Of a stretch of DNA of 64,000 nucleotides, positions 41,927 to 50,303 are shown one piece after another. Positions within the stretch are counted from its first letter, which is position 1, and every line of letters begins with the position of its first letter. Below the pieces are notes generated by a model. It saw nothing but the letters and a program-made list of their open reading frames with translations. It ran no database searches and was not told the DNA's origin. Location of the stretch: NCBI RefSeq assembly GCF_017814945.1, contig NZ_JAGIPX010000022.1, positions 1-64,000 of the forward strand, in the 5' to 3' direction. This stretch comes from Paraburkholderia sp. LEh10. GTDB taxonomy: Bacteria > Pseudomonadota > Gammaproteobacteria > Burkholderiales > Burkholderiaceae. The translations under genes were made by a program, and so were the position numbers.

Positions 41927-42603
41927 TTCTTCATGCCCGCCCGCGCGATGCGCAGGCCGTTGATGAATGCCTTTGCGTGCGACGCTGTCGTGGCCGCCGG
42001 CTGGCCCGGCGTGTACAGCGCCGAGCCGAGCCCGAAACCGTTCGCACCCGCCGACAGGAACGGCCCCATGTTGTCCGGCGCGACACCGCCGACGGGAACA
42101 AGCGGCACGTCGTTGTGAATCACCGCGCGCCAAGCCTTCACGACCTGGCAGCCGAGTTGCTCGGCGGGGAACATCTTCAGCACGTCCGCACCGTTCTTTA
42201 GCGCGATGAATGCTTCCATCGGCGTCGCGACACCCGGCGCGCACGCCATCGCGAGCGACTTCGCCGTCGTGACCACTTCGGGGTCGCTGTGCGGCATCAC
42301 GATCAGCTCGCCGCCCGCCGCCTTCACGTCATGCACGAGCTCGCCGCGCAGCACGGTGCCCGCGCCGATGATCGCATCGACGGGCAAGGCCTGACGGATC
42401 GCCGCAATGCTGTCGAACGGGTTCGGCGAATTCAGCGGCACTTCGATGATGCGAAAGCCCGCTTCGTAGAGCGCGCGACCGTGATCGGCGGCGTCGGCGG
42501 GCGTGATGCCGCGCAGAATCGCGATCAGCGGACACGCTTCGAACGCGGCCATCAGGCCGGCGTGCGGCTGATACGGTGCGGGCAGATTCAGATCGAGTTG
42601 CAT
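41923..42603 (-). CDS. dgoA: 2-dehydro-3-deoxy-6-phosphogalactonate aldolase (DgoA)
   Basis: 226 residues. It cleaves 2-keto-3-deoxy-6-phosphogalactonate to pyruvate and glyceraldehyde 3-phosphate. The KDPG/KDPGal aldolase family shows PLIAILRGITPADAADHGRA with the catalytic Glu region, GFRIIEVPLNSPNPFDSI, IIGAGTVLRGELVHDVKAAG and the Schiff-base Lys in GADVLKMFPAEQLG. VPVGGVAPDNMGPFLSAGAN completes the phosphate site. EVPLNSPNP is the KDPGal rather than the KDPG form, and dgoK next door agrees. It follows dgoK by 30 bp. Confidence 0.93.
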   Translation of the reverse strand: MQLDLNLPAPYQPHAGLMAAFEACPLIAILRGITPADAADHGRALYEAGFRIIEVPLNSPNPFDSIAAIRQALPVDAIIGAGTVLRGELVHDVKAAGGELIVMPHSDPEVVTTAKSLAMACAPGVATPMEAFIALKNGADVLKMFPAEQLGCQVVKAWRAVIHNDVPLVPVGGVAPDNMGPFLSAGANGFGLGSALYTPGQPAATTASHAKAFINGLRIARAGMKK

Positions 42604-42633
42604 GTCGGTTCCTTTGGTTCGTTGCGCGCCAGA

Positions 42634-43695
42634 TCAGGTCGCTTTCTGGCTCGCGCTTGTGTCCGCCTGCGCGGCGCCCAACGCACTGACGAGGCCCGCT
42701 TGCGCCGCGATGCGCCATAAGCCGCGCTCCGTCGCCTGCCTGACGAGGACCGCCTGCTGACAGCCGAATTGCGCAAGCGCGAGCCGGTAGCGCTCGCACA
42801 GCGCTTCGTTGCCGATCAGTTGCAGCGCGCGGCCGGCGAGTGTCGATTGCTGTTGCGCGAGCGCGGTTTCGAGGCCGCTCAGTTCGTGGCCGATCAGCAG
42901 GCCGGACAGGTAATCGGGCTGCTGCTCGCGAGAGAGCTGTCCCGTGAGGCCGAGCGTGCGCGTGCTGAAGATCGTCGCGAGCATGCCGGCCTGGCCCTTG
43001 TCGCGCGCGACCTTCACGCCGCGCAAGAATGCATCCGTATCGGGACGCTCAGGTGTGACCATCGTACGGCCGAGAATCGTGTGCTCGGAGAGCGCCGCGA
43101 ATACCTCGCCCGTCATGAACGTATGAAAGCGCTCGATCTTCGCGTTGCGCACGATGACCCATTTTGCGTGTGTGCCCGGCAAGCCGACCAGCACGCCCTC
43201 GTTCGCCGCGGGCGGCTGCGCGCACGCAAGCGCGCCGAAAATCTGCGTTTCCTCGCCGCGCATCACGTTCGGCAGATCGCCGTTCTGCAATACGCCGGGC
43301 ACGATGTTCAACGTGACGCCGCGCGCCGTCTGCACGCGCACGATGCCGCCGACGAGCGCATCGGCGCTGGCGGGCGCGTTCACATAGGGCGCTTCCTTCC
43401 AGCCCTGCGCACTGCCGACCATGCCGGCGGCGACCACGGGCAATTCAGGCGCGCCGTCCAGCCAGCCGCCGACGACGGCGTCGAACGCCGCATCGAAACC
43501 GCCTTCCACTGCGGGACGCGGCAAATTCATGATGCCCGCCGTCGACGCACGCGTGTCGAGCACCTCGCCGTTCGCGCCGAACAGGTACGCGCGCAGCGAG
43601 GTCGTGCCCCAGTCGAGCGCGATCAGCGATGCGTCGCCTGCCTGCCCGGCTCGCTGGGCGGGATGGATGGACAGGGTCGAGCCCGTCTGAGTCAT
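42634..43695 (-). CDS. dgoK: 2-dehydro-3-deoxygalactonokinase (DgoK)
   Basis: 353 residues. It phosphorylates 2-keto-3-deoxygalactonate with ATP. Signatures: SLIALDWGTTSLRAYLFGAN (the phosphate 1 loop of this ASKHA-type kinase), AAGMVGSAQGWKEAPYVNAP, VMRGEETQIFGAL, LVGLPGTHAKWV and TFMTGEVFAALSEHTILGR. The ATG overlaps the stop of the iclR-type gene (ATGA), so the regulator and the kinase are translated together. I used this short start because the open frame further upstream runs inside the regulator gene and is a shadow. Confidence 0.94.
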   Translation of the reverse strand: MTQTGSTLSIHPAQRAGQAGDASLIALDWGTTSLRAYLFGANGEVLDTRASTAGIMNLPRPAVEGGFDAAFDAVVGGWLDGAPELPVVAAGMVGSAQGWKEAPYVNAPASADALVGGIVRVQTARGVTLNIVPGVLQNGDLPNVMRGEETQIFGALACAQPPAANEGVLVGLPGTHAKWVIVRNAKIERFHTFMTGEVFAALSEHTILGRTMVTPERPDTDAFLRGVKVARDKGQAGMLATIFSTRTLGLTGQLSREQQPDYLSGLLIGHELSGLETALAQQQSTLAGRALQLIGNEALCERYRLALAQFGCQQAVLVRQATERGLWRIAAQAGLVSALGAAQADTSASQKAT

Positions 43696-44678
43696 CGTTT
43701 GATCCTGCGGGTGGTCGGTTGCGGAACACGCCAGCCCAGTTCTTCCGATATGGCGCGCGCTTCGCGCTGCACGACGGGAATCAGTTCGTCCATGCGCTCG
43801 AGCGACATGTACGGAATCGTGCTCGCCACCGACAGCGCCGCGACGATCGAGCCCGACGCGTCGCGCACGGGCGCGGCCACGCAGCGGATCGATGCTTCGT
43901 TCTCTTCGAGGTCGAACGTGAAGCCGCCCGCCGCGTAGTGCGTCATGCGCTGCATGAAGGTCTGCTGATCGGGCCGGTTGTCGGGCCTGAAGCTCACGCC
44001 CGCGAGCGCGCGGCGCGACGCGTCGAACAGCGACTGCCATTGATCGGGGACGAGGTCGAGCATCATCGCCTTGCCGATGCCCGTCGACGCGAGCGGCATC
44101 CGGTGGCCGACGCGCGATCGCATCTCGAGGCCGCGCGTGCCGGGAATCTTGTCGATGTACAGCACGTCGTCGCCGTCGCGCACGCCCAGATGAATCGTGT
44201 CGTGCGTGAGCTCGGCGAGCGACTCGAGATGCGGGCGTGCAACGGTCGTGAGCGGCATCTGTTCGAGCGCAATGGTGCCGAGTTCGATCAGCTTCGGGCC
44301 GAGCAGATAGCCGCCCTGCACCTGGCGCAAATAGCGCGCCTGCACGAGGCTGCTGACGAGCCGGTGAGTCGTGCTGCGCGTCGTGCCGAGCGCGGCGCCG
44401 AAGGTGCGCAGGTCGCGCACGCCCGCGGCGGCGGCTTCGAGAATCGCGAGGCCGCGCAGCAGCGTCTGCGTGCCGGCTTGCTGCGGCGTGATGTCGAGCA
44501 GCGTGCTCGGCAGACCGATGGTGTCGGCGGGCGGAGGCGGAACGACGGCGCCGTTCGCAGGGCGGGCGGCAGGCTTGCGTCCGGCTCCGGCAGCGGCTGC
44601 GGGCGCCTCTGACGTTTCAGGCTGGGCCGGCGTTTCGCGCACTTCGGACTCGAAGGGAGTGGTCATCGCTTTGTTCAT
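43692..44678 (-). CDS. IclR-family transcriptional regulator of the sugar operon
   Basis: 328 residues. A ~50-residue Ala/Pro/Glu-rich N-terminal extension is followed by the winged helix-turn-helix (LLRGLAILEAAAAGVRDLRT, GTTRSTTHRLVSSLVQARYL) and the IclR effector domain (HDTIHLGVRDGDDVLYIDKI, RVGHRMPLASTGIGKAMM, DEVIPV-like closing region). It probably responds to a sugar acid such as galactonate or 2-keto-3-deoxygalactonate. It is the first gene of its own operon and coupled to dgoK. The promoter upstream carries a large inverted repeat that is the likely binding site. Confidence 0.9.
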   Translation of the reverse strand: MNKAMTTPFESEVRETPAQPETSEAPAAAAGAGRKPAARPANGAVVPPPPADTIGLPSTLLDITPQQAGTQTLLRGLAILEAAAAGVRDLRTFGAALGTTRSTTHRLVSSLVQARYLRQVQGGYLLGPKLIELGTIALEQMPLTTVARPHLESLAELTHDTIHLGVRDGDDVLYIDKIPGTRGLEMRSRVGHRMPLASTGIGKAMMLDLVPDQWQSLFDASRRALAGVSFRPDNRPDQQTFMQRMTHYAAGGFTFDLEENEASIRCVAAPVRDASGSIVAALSVASTIPYMSLERMDELIPVVQREARAISEELGWRVPQPTTRRIKR

Positions 44679-44916
44679 GGCGACTGGGCAACGGGCAGAG
44701 GGTCGTTACCGCGAATTCGCGGCTTGACGGGTCGCGTCGAAAGTGGCTTCAACGAGCGCGCGGCGCGCGTGCTCGATGCGCATCGCGCGCGTGTCGTGCA
44801 GCGGAGTGCTGGAAAGCATGGCGTGGTGTCTCCGGTTTTCGTCCCGCATCATGCGCCGCGCGTGTTTGCGCGTGCGACGAGGCGGTGTTTCTGGCCGTCT
44901 TGGCTTGTTGAACCGG

Positions 44917-44946
44917 ATTGTAGGGCGCTTTTTTGAGATTCACCAA
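44917..44946 (-). promoter_or_regulatory. Predicted sigma70 promoter of the dgo-ara sugar operon
   Basis: Minus strand -35 TTGGTG (44941-44946), 18-bp spacer, -10 TACAAT (44917-44922). Transcription should start near 44910, giving a ~230-nt leader before the iclR-type gene. Confidence 0.65.
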
Positions 44947-44973
44947 CATATGAGCGGTGCATCCATATGTTGG
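44943..44973. promoter_or_regulatory. Large inverted repeat, probable IclR-type operator
   Basis: Two perfect 10-bp arms, CCAACATATG and CATATGTTGG, with an 11-bp spacer. Centre-to-centre distance is 21 bp, two helical turns. The proximal arm overlaps the -35 box. Position and symmetry suit a dimer of dimers such as IclR proteins. Confidence 0.75.
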
Positions 44974-45215
44974 GAAATCAGGCGAAACGACTTCTTAGAC
45001 GAAGACGCTGCGGGACACGGGCCGGCGTCAGCGGATTGTGAAATATCGGGAAAAGTGCCGCGCGAATTCGGAGTCCGCTTATTGAGCGATGTTTTGGCCC
45101 TCATTAGGCTGCTTAGGCTCAAGCAAATCTCAGATGAAACCGAGCCGTTCGCTTGGGTCGCCTGCCGACATTTGCGATTCGCTGGCGCTCTCGCAAAATC
45201 AAATCCCGTAAAAAC

Positions 45216-45731
45216 ATGAAAACACTCAAGACGCTTCTCACATGTGCAGCGCTGGTCGGTGCAAGCATGGCTCACGCACAGCCGACGTACGATCAAATGG
45301 TGAGTGACTTCTCCGGTCCTTACATCGGCGTCAAGGCTGGCTTTAACTTTTCGCGCGCCTCTGGTGCGACGGAAAAACCGTCGCATACGACGTTCTTCCC
45401 CGGTGTGGTGGTCGGCTATGGCTTCAACGCGGGCCCCGTGTTGCTCGGCGCTGAAGCGTTCATGGACTTCCACGATGGTTCGGCGACAAAGAAGGATGGC
45501 GGCATCGATGCGAAAATCGGCTACCCGGTCGGCCAGTTCATGCCCTATGCGCGCCTTGGTGTGAAGGTCGGCTGGCCCGCGTCGGCCTTCCACTACGGTC
45601 TCGGCGTCGAATACCAGTTCACGAAGAATGTGAGCATGTTCACCGAATGGACGCATGACTCGGCCAACGCGTACGACACGCGCTGGACCAACAACAGCGT
45701 CACGGTCGGCGCGAATTACCGGTTCAAGTAA
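45216..45731 (+). CDS. Small outer-membrane beta-barrel protein
   Basis: 171 residues with a signal peptide ending in ASMAHA (about residue 21). The rest alternates hydrophobic/aromatic strands of a roughly eight-stranded barrel: GPYIGVKAGFNFSRA, FFPGVVVGYGFNAGPVLLGA, FMPYARLGVKVGW, FHYGLGVEYQFTKNVSMFTE and the final SVTVGANYRFK, an aromatic C-terminus fit for BAM insertion. It resembles the OmpA-like transmembrane or opacity-protein superfamily. No enzyme motif was seen; the role is unknown. It is a single-gene unit between a long upstream region and a strong terminator. Confidence 0.82.
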   Translation: MKTLKTLLTCAALVGASMAHAQPTYDQMVSDFSGPYIGVKAGFNFSRASGATEKPSHTTFFPGVVVGYGFNAGPVLLGAEAFMDFHDGSATKKDGGIDAKIGYPVGQFMPYARLGVKVGWPASAFHYGLGVEYQFTKNVSMFTEWTHDSANAYDTRWTNNSVTVGANYRFK

Positions 45732-45748
45732 CCGGCGTCACCAAAATC

Positions 45749-45784
45749 AAAAAGGCGATCATCCGTGGGGATGATCGCCTTTTT
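45749..45784. terminator. Bidirectional rho-independent terminator
   Basis: Perfect 16-bp stem AAAAAGGCGATCATCC and complement around GTGG, giving T runs on both strands. It separates the outer-membrane protein gene (plus) from mtgA (minus). Confidence 0.92.
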
Positions 45785-45806
45785 GTTTGCGCTCGGAGCC
45801 TGTCAG

Positions 45807-46541
45807 TCATTCCGGCAATTCCGCCGCGCCCATTCTGCGGGCGATCACGCGGGCGCGCTGCGCGAGATAGCCTGAACCACGGTGTTCGTCGAAGTATTTG
45901 GGCCTGGGCAGCATCACGGCAAGCCGCGCGGACTGGCCAGCCGTCAGCTTCGCCGCCGATGTCTTAAAGTAATAGCGCGCTGCCGCTTCCGCCCCGTACA
46001 CGCCATTGCCCCATTCGACCGAATTCAGATAGATCTCGAAGATGCGTTCCTTGTCCATCAGCGTCTCGAGCATCCACGTGATGATTAGCTCCTGGCCCTT
46101 GCGGATATAGCTCTTTTCTCGCGATAAGAAGAGATTGCGCGCCAGTTGCTGCGTGATCGTCGATCCGCCTGCGACTATCTTGCCGCGAGCCTTGTTCTTC
46201 TCCCAGGCCTGGAGAATCGCATCCGTTTCGTAGCCGTTGTTCGTCGCGAAGTTCGCGTCTTCCGACGCAATGATCGCGCGCTTCAGATTGCGCGAGATCT
46301 GCGCGTAAGGCACCCAGATGTGCTGGATCGACAGATCGGGACGATCCTGTGCGAGACGCCAGGCATCCGAGCGCATGAACGCCGACGATTGGGGATTCAC
46401 GTAGTTCCACACGGCGATCTGCGTGAAATAGAAGAGTTGCGTTGCAAGCCAGGCGGCGGCGACAACCGCGCCGGCGTACAGCAGCCAGCGCAATGGACTC
46501 GGACTTGCCCCGTGCCCCCTCGCGCGCGTCGTTTTTGTCAT
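45807..46541 (-). CDS. mtgA: Monofunctional peptidoglycan glycosyltransferase (MtgA)
   Basis: 244 residues: one N-terminal membrane helix, then a family 51 glycosyltransferase domain facing the periplasm. It polymerises lipid II into glycan strands. All family motifs are present: the catalytic Glu in IIASEDANFATNNGYE, GGSTITQQLARNLFLSREKS, RKGQELIITWMLET, IFEIYLNSVEWGNGVYGAEA. It lies 53 bp downstream of aroE on the same strand; aroE-mtgA adjacency is common in beta-proteobacteria. Confidence 0.96.
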   Translation of the reverse strand: MTKTTRARGHGASPSPLRWLLYAGAVVAAAWLATQLFYFTQIAVWNYVNPQSSAFMRSDAWRLAQDRPDLSIQHIWVPYAQISRNLKRAIIASEDANFATNNGYETDAILQAWEKNKARGKIVAGGSTITQQLARNLFLSREKSYIRKGQELIITWMLETLMDKERIFEIYLNSVEWGNGVYGAEAAARYYFKTSAAKLTAGQSARLAVMLPRPKYFDEHRGSGYLAQRARVIARRMGAAELPE

Positions 46542-46594
46542 CGCCGTCGCAGTGTCGTGAATTTCAGTAGCGGACGAAGCGCGCGCTCATGCGC

Positions 46595-47467
46595 TCACAC
46601 GCTTTGCGGCGCGCGCAGCATATCGCGCAATGCCGCGAGGACGGGCGCGCCGTCAGGACGCACGCCGCGCCATACGAAGAACGACTCCGCGGCCTGCTCG
46701 ACCAGCATGCCGAGACCGTCCGCCGCGCGCGCGCCGAGCTTCGCCGCGTGCTGCATGAAGACGGTCGGCTGTGCGCCGTACATCATGTCGTATGCGAGCG
46801 TGGCCGCGCCGAACGCGCCGTCGTCGCACTCGGGCAGCGACCCATCGATGCTGCCCGCCGTCGCGTTCACGATCACGTCGTACGCACCCGCTTCGATCGC
46901 TTGCGCGCCGCCGCTCGTCAGACGGCACGCGGCGTCGCCTGCCGCGCTCGCGAACTGCGCGCCGAGCGCCTCGGCCTTCGACGCCGTGCGGTTCACGATG
47001 GTCAGCGTGTGCGGCTTGCGCTCGAGCATCGGCAGCACGACGCCGCGCGCCGCGCCGCCCGCGCCCAGCAACAGCACGCGCGCGCCCTTCAGCGACACGC
47101 CGAGATTCGCTTCGATATCGCGTACTAGACCGAAGCCATCGGTGTTGTCGCCATAGACGCCGCCGTCTTTCTCGAAGCGCAACGTGTTCACCGCGCCCGC
47201 GGCGGCAGCGCGCGGCGACAGCGTGGTCGCGAACGCATGCGCGTCCAGCTTGAACGGCACGGTCACGTTCATCCCGCGCCCGCCTTCATCGATGAAGGCG
47301 CGCACATGCGAAGCGAACTGATCGACGGGCGCGAGCAGCCGGCCATACTCGACGGGCTCGCCCGTCTGCTCGGCAAAGCGTGCATGGATGAACGGCGACT
47401 TGCTGTGCGCGATCGGATTGCCGATCACCGCATAGCGGTCGCGTTCCGTCGTCGTGCTTGCGCTCAT
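46595..47467 (-). CDS. aroE: Shikimate dehydrogenase (AroE)
   Basis: 290 residues. It reduces 3-dehydroshikimate to shikimate with NADPH. Substrate site: YAVIGNPIAHSKSPFIH and MNVTVPFKLDAHAFA with the catalytic Lys. NTDGFG carries the catalytic Asp. The cofactor loop is VLLLGAGGAARGVVLPML, and NRTASKAEAL gives NADP specificity. Its ATG overlaps the stop of the RNase II-like gene (ATGA), implying translational coupling. Confidence 0.96.
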   Translation of the reverse strand: MSASTTTERDRYAVIGNPIAHSKSPFIHARFAEQTGEPVEYGRLLAPVDQFASHVRAFIDEGGRGMNVTVPFKLDAHAFATTLSPRAAAAGAVNTLRFEKDGGVYGDNTDGFGLVRDIEANLGVSLKGARVLLLGAGGAARGVVLPMLERKPHTLTIVNRTASKAEALGAQFASAAGDAACRLTSGGAQAIEAGAYDVIVNATAGSIDGSLPECDDGAFGAATLAYDMMYGAQPTVFMQHAAKLGARAADGLGMLVEQAAESFFVWRGVRPDGAPVLAALRDMLRAPQSV

Positions 47468-49569
47468 TGCCCTTGCTCCGTCGCGTGTTGCTGGTGGGTG
47501 GGCTGCTCGCCCTCCGCCGCCGCCGCGCCCGTTCCGGTGTCGGTAGCGGTGTCAGTGCCGGTGTCCGCCTCGGCCTGCGCTTCGGCTTCGCTTTCGGCGG
47601 ATTCGTCGGCGGCGTCGACGATCTCTTCGTCGGCCTCTTCCTCTTCTTCCGCGCCGCTCGTCACGGTCGGCGCGTCGAGCACGTGCAGCAGACGCACGGA
47701 TGCCTCGACCGTCAGCTCATCGACCGACATCACTTCAAGCATCAGCCGCGTGCCGCGCGCATGCACGCCGAGACCCGGGACGTGAAGCAGCAGCGGCACT
47801 TCTTCGAGCCGCACGAGATCGCCCTTGACCATGGAAGCCGTCACCTGCTTCTTGTTCTCTTGCGTGAGCCAGCGCAGACACCAGAAATACTCCATCCGGC
47901 GCTGATGATCTGCGTACGCGGTGTAAGTGTCGTCGAAACCTTGCACGACGGCGAACAGGTCCGCGTCCTTCGGCTTGAACGGCGCCGCGAGCTTCGCCGT
48001 CACGCCATGCTGGATGCACGCGATCAGCTGCCACTGGTTGACGAGGTCGACATAGCGGCGCAGCGGCGATGTGCTCCACGCATATTGCGCGACGCCGAGG
48101 CCTTCGTGCGGCGCGGCCGTCGTCTGCATGCGCGTGCGCTTTGGCCCCGTCGGCGCGCCGAATGCGCGCTGCGACCGGTAGATGCCGGGCACGCCATGAT
48201 CGTGCAGGAACGCGCCCCACGTCGAATTCGCGAGAATCGCCAGTTCGGCGACGATCGTGTCGAGTGGCGAACCACGGCGGCGCGGCGTAATCGTCACGTG
48301 CTCGCCTTCGACGTAGAAATTGAAGTCGGTATTGCGTTGCACTTCGCGCTTGAGGCCATAACCGGCGCGCGCGACCTGGCGCTTCTCGAACAGCGACTGC
48401 GCGAACGGCCACAGCACCGCGATATCTTCCTTGTGCGGATAATCGCCCGTGCCATTGGCGAGCGCCTCTTCCGTCACGAGTTCGTCGAGCGTGTTGTGGC
48501 GCAGGTTGTTCTTCACATAGACGAGTTCGGCGCGCGTTTCGCTCGCGACAATTTCCTGCGTCTCGCGCTTCACGATGCTGTACAGCGACAGCGCCGGGCG
48601 CAAACCGCCTTCGGCCAGCGTGAACCTGTCGACCACGCCATGGGGAAGCATCGTGATCTTGTCGCCCGGCATGTACACCGTCGATAGGCGGCCGCGCGCG
48701 AGCGCATCGACGGCGTCGCCGCGCTCGATGCCGAGCGCCGGCGCGGCGATGTGAACGCCGATCCGCACGCGGCCATCGGCCAGATGCTCGACGGAGAACG
48801 CATCGTCGATTTCCGTCGTGGTCACGTCGTCGATCGAGAACGCTTCGACTTCGGCTTGCGGCAGGTCTTCCGGCAATTCGCCGACCGTCACGGGCGGAAA
48901 ACCGGTGCCGTGCGGAAAGAATTCGGACAGGAAGCGCGCCTCGTGCAGCGCGCGCGCCGACGGGATGCCGCCGCATTCGAGCATCAGACGCGCCATTGAA
49001 ATGCCGCGCGCCGCCGCTGCCGCCTCGAGCGCCTTATATTCGATCGAGTTCTTGTCGGGCTTCGTCAAAAGACCGAGCGCCTTGCCCTGGAATCCGTCCG
49101 GCAGACGGCCCGCCTTCAGTTCCTCCTCGTAGCCCTGCTGAACCAGCGCCTGCTGGCGCTTGCGCTCGAGCGACGCGAGCGCCATCTTCAGTTGCTCTTC
49201 CGGCGCGCGCTGATACTGGCCGCGCCCTTTGCGGCGAAAGTAGATGGGTGAGCCGTGCATGCGCAGAATGAGCGCGGCGCGCTCGACGGGCCCGAACGAG
49301 TCGCCGAAATACTCCGCGCCGAGCGTCGCAAACGGAAACTCTTCTTCGGGCGCGCATTCCCACAGGAAGTCCAGATCGATATCCTGCGCGGTCACGTCGG
49401 CCTGCTCCATCAACTCGCCCGCCGTCGGCTTGTCGAATTCGATCAGCACGTCCTTGGCGCGGACTTTCGCGCGACGGCCACCCGGCAGTTCCACCTGGAA
49501 CGCGTCGCCCTGACGCGACAGCACGCTGCCCGCCTTGAAACTACCCGATTCCTCAAAGAAAACGTTCAC
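47464..49569 (-). CDS. RNase II-family (RNB domain) exoribonuclease with acidic C-terminal tail
   Basis: 701 residues. The RNB catalytic domain spans about 245-560 and starts with FSIDDVTTTEIDDAFSVEHL, whose Asp residues bind magnesium. It continues VHIAAPALGIERGDAVDALA, LSTVYMPGDKITMLP and GVPGIYRSQRAFGAPTGPKR. The N-terminal part is not a standard cold-shock pair, and there is no clear S1 domain, so it is neither typical Rnb nor Rnr. The last ~60 residues are almost wholly Glu/Asp/Ala/Thr. The start is GTG at 49567-49569. It probably degrades RNA 3' to 5' in the cytoplasm. Confidence 0.87.
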   Translation of the reverse strand: MNVFFEESGSFKAGSVLSRQGDAFQVELPGGRRAKVRAKDVLIEFDKPTAGELMEQADVTAQDIDLDFLWECAPEEEFPFATLGAEYFGDSFGPVERAALILRMHGSPIYFRRKGRGQYQRAPEEQLKMALASLERKRQQALVQQGYEEELKAGRLPDGFQGKALGLLTKPDKNSIEYKALEAAAAARGISMARLMLECGGIPSARALHEARFLSEFFPHGTGFPPVTVGELPEDLPQAEVEAFSIDDVTTTEIDDAFSVEHLADGRVRIGVHIAAPALGIERGDAVDALARGRLSTVYMPGDKITMLPHGVVDRFTLAEGGLRPALSLYSIVKRETQEIVASETRAELVYVKNNLRHNTLDELVTEEALANGTGDYPHKEDIAVLWPFAQSLFEKRQVARAGYGLKREVQRNTDFNFYVEGEHVTITPRRRGSPLDTIVAELAILANSTWGAFLHDHGVPGIYRSQRAFGAPTGPKRTRMQTTAAPHEGLGVAQYAWSTSPLRRYVDLVNQWQLIACIQHGVTAKLAAPFKPKDADLFAVVQGFDDTYTAYADHQRRMEYFWCLRWLTQENKKQVTASMVKGDLVRLEEVPLLLHVPGLGVHARGTRLMLEVMSVDELTVEASVRLLHVLDAPTVTSGAEEEEEADEEIVDAADESAESEAEAQAEADTGTDTATDTGTGAAAAEGEQPTHQQHATEQGQ

Positions 49570-49700
49570 TCAATACTCTCGTTCTGGCTTGCGTCAGCCG
49601 GCGCGCGGTGCTGCGTGATTGCGCGGCGGCGTCGTGTTCTGTGTGGTGCTCCGCGGCGAGCGCGCCAACGGGGGCGCGCGGTGCCTTGCGGATCATCGGA

Positions 49701-50303
49701 TCATGCCGCCTCGCGCGGCGCGGGCGGCCCGGCGTCGGCGGCGTCGCAAAACGCGAGCACGTCGTCGACATAGTCGGGAAATTCGCTGATCGCGTGGTCG
49801 CTGCCTTCGATCAGCTTCGTCCGTACACCGGGATAGTGCGCGAGCATCTCGCGATAATCGAGCACTTCGTCGCCAGTGGCGGCAAACAGATAATAGCGTT
49901 CCGGACGCGTGATCGACGCAATGCCGAGCGCACGCAATTCATCGAGATGATGCGGCTCGACGACGATGCTGCCCCCACCATGCCATAACGGCTGCTCGCC
50001 GAGATAATGGCTCAGGTCGCGCTGCGGCACGACGGCGGGATTCAGCAGCAAGGCCGGCCAGCCATGCTTTTCGGCCAGATACGTCGCGAAGTACCCGCCA
50101 AGCGAGCTGCCGATCAACGTCACGCGCGCCGGTTGCGCCGTCGCGACCAGCCGTTCGACGAGCGCGACCGTTTCCAGCGGCGACACGGGCAGCACGGGGC
50201 AACACCATTCGGCGCTGCGTCCAAGCGCGGCAAGACGCTCAGCCATCACGCGCGCCTTGAACGAATTGGGCGACGAGCGGAAGCCGTGCAGATAAAGAAT
50301 CAC
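49701..50303 (-). CDS. YqiA/YcfP-family alpha/beta-hydrolase (esterase)
   Basis: 200 residues. A compact alpha/beta hydrolase: the oxyanion motif MILYLHGFRSSPNSFKAR, nucleophile elbow in VTLIGSSLGGYFATYLAEKH, acidic residue in FAATGDEVLDYREM and catalytic His in IEGSDHAISEFPDYVDD. E. coli YqiA is a short-chain esterase; the natural substrate is unknown. The start is GTG overlapping the mpl stop (GTGA), so the two are coupled. Confidence 0.88.
   Translation of the reverse strand: MILYLHGFRSSPNSFKARVMAERLAALGRSAEWCCPVLPVSPLETVALVERLVATAQPARVTLIGSSLGGYFATYLAEKHGWPALLLNPAVVPQRDLSHYLGEQPLWHGGGSIVVEPHHLDELRALGIASITRPERYYLFAATGDEVLDYREMLAHYPGVRTKLIEGSDHAISEFPDYVDDVLAFCDAADAGPPAPREAA

Larger units (their letters stand above)
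44679..45215. other. 537-bp interval between the IclR-type regulator and the outer-membrane protein
   Basis: No supported gene. It holds the predicted sugar-operon promoter and inverted repeat (44917-44973, minus strand). The plus-strand half should contain the promoter of the outer-membrane protein; TTGAGC with TAGGCT 17 bp later (about 45081-45109) is a weak candidate. Confidence 0.55.

Noticed and set aside
44743..45219. A plus-strand open frame of 158 codons before the outer-membrane protein
   Set aside because: It overlaps the sugar-operon promoter and inverted repeat, has no motif, and its composition is not coding-like.
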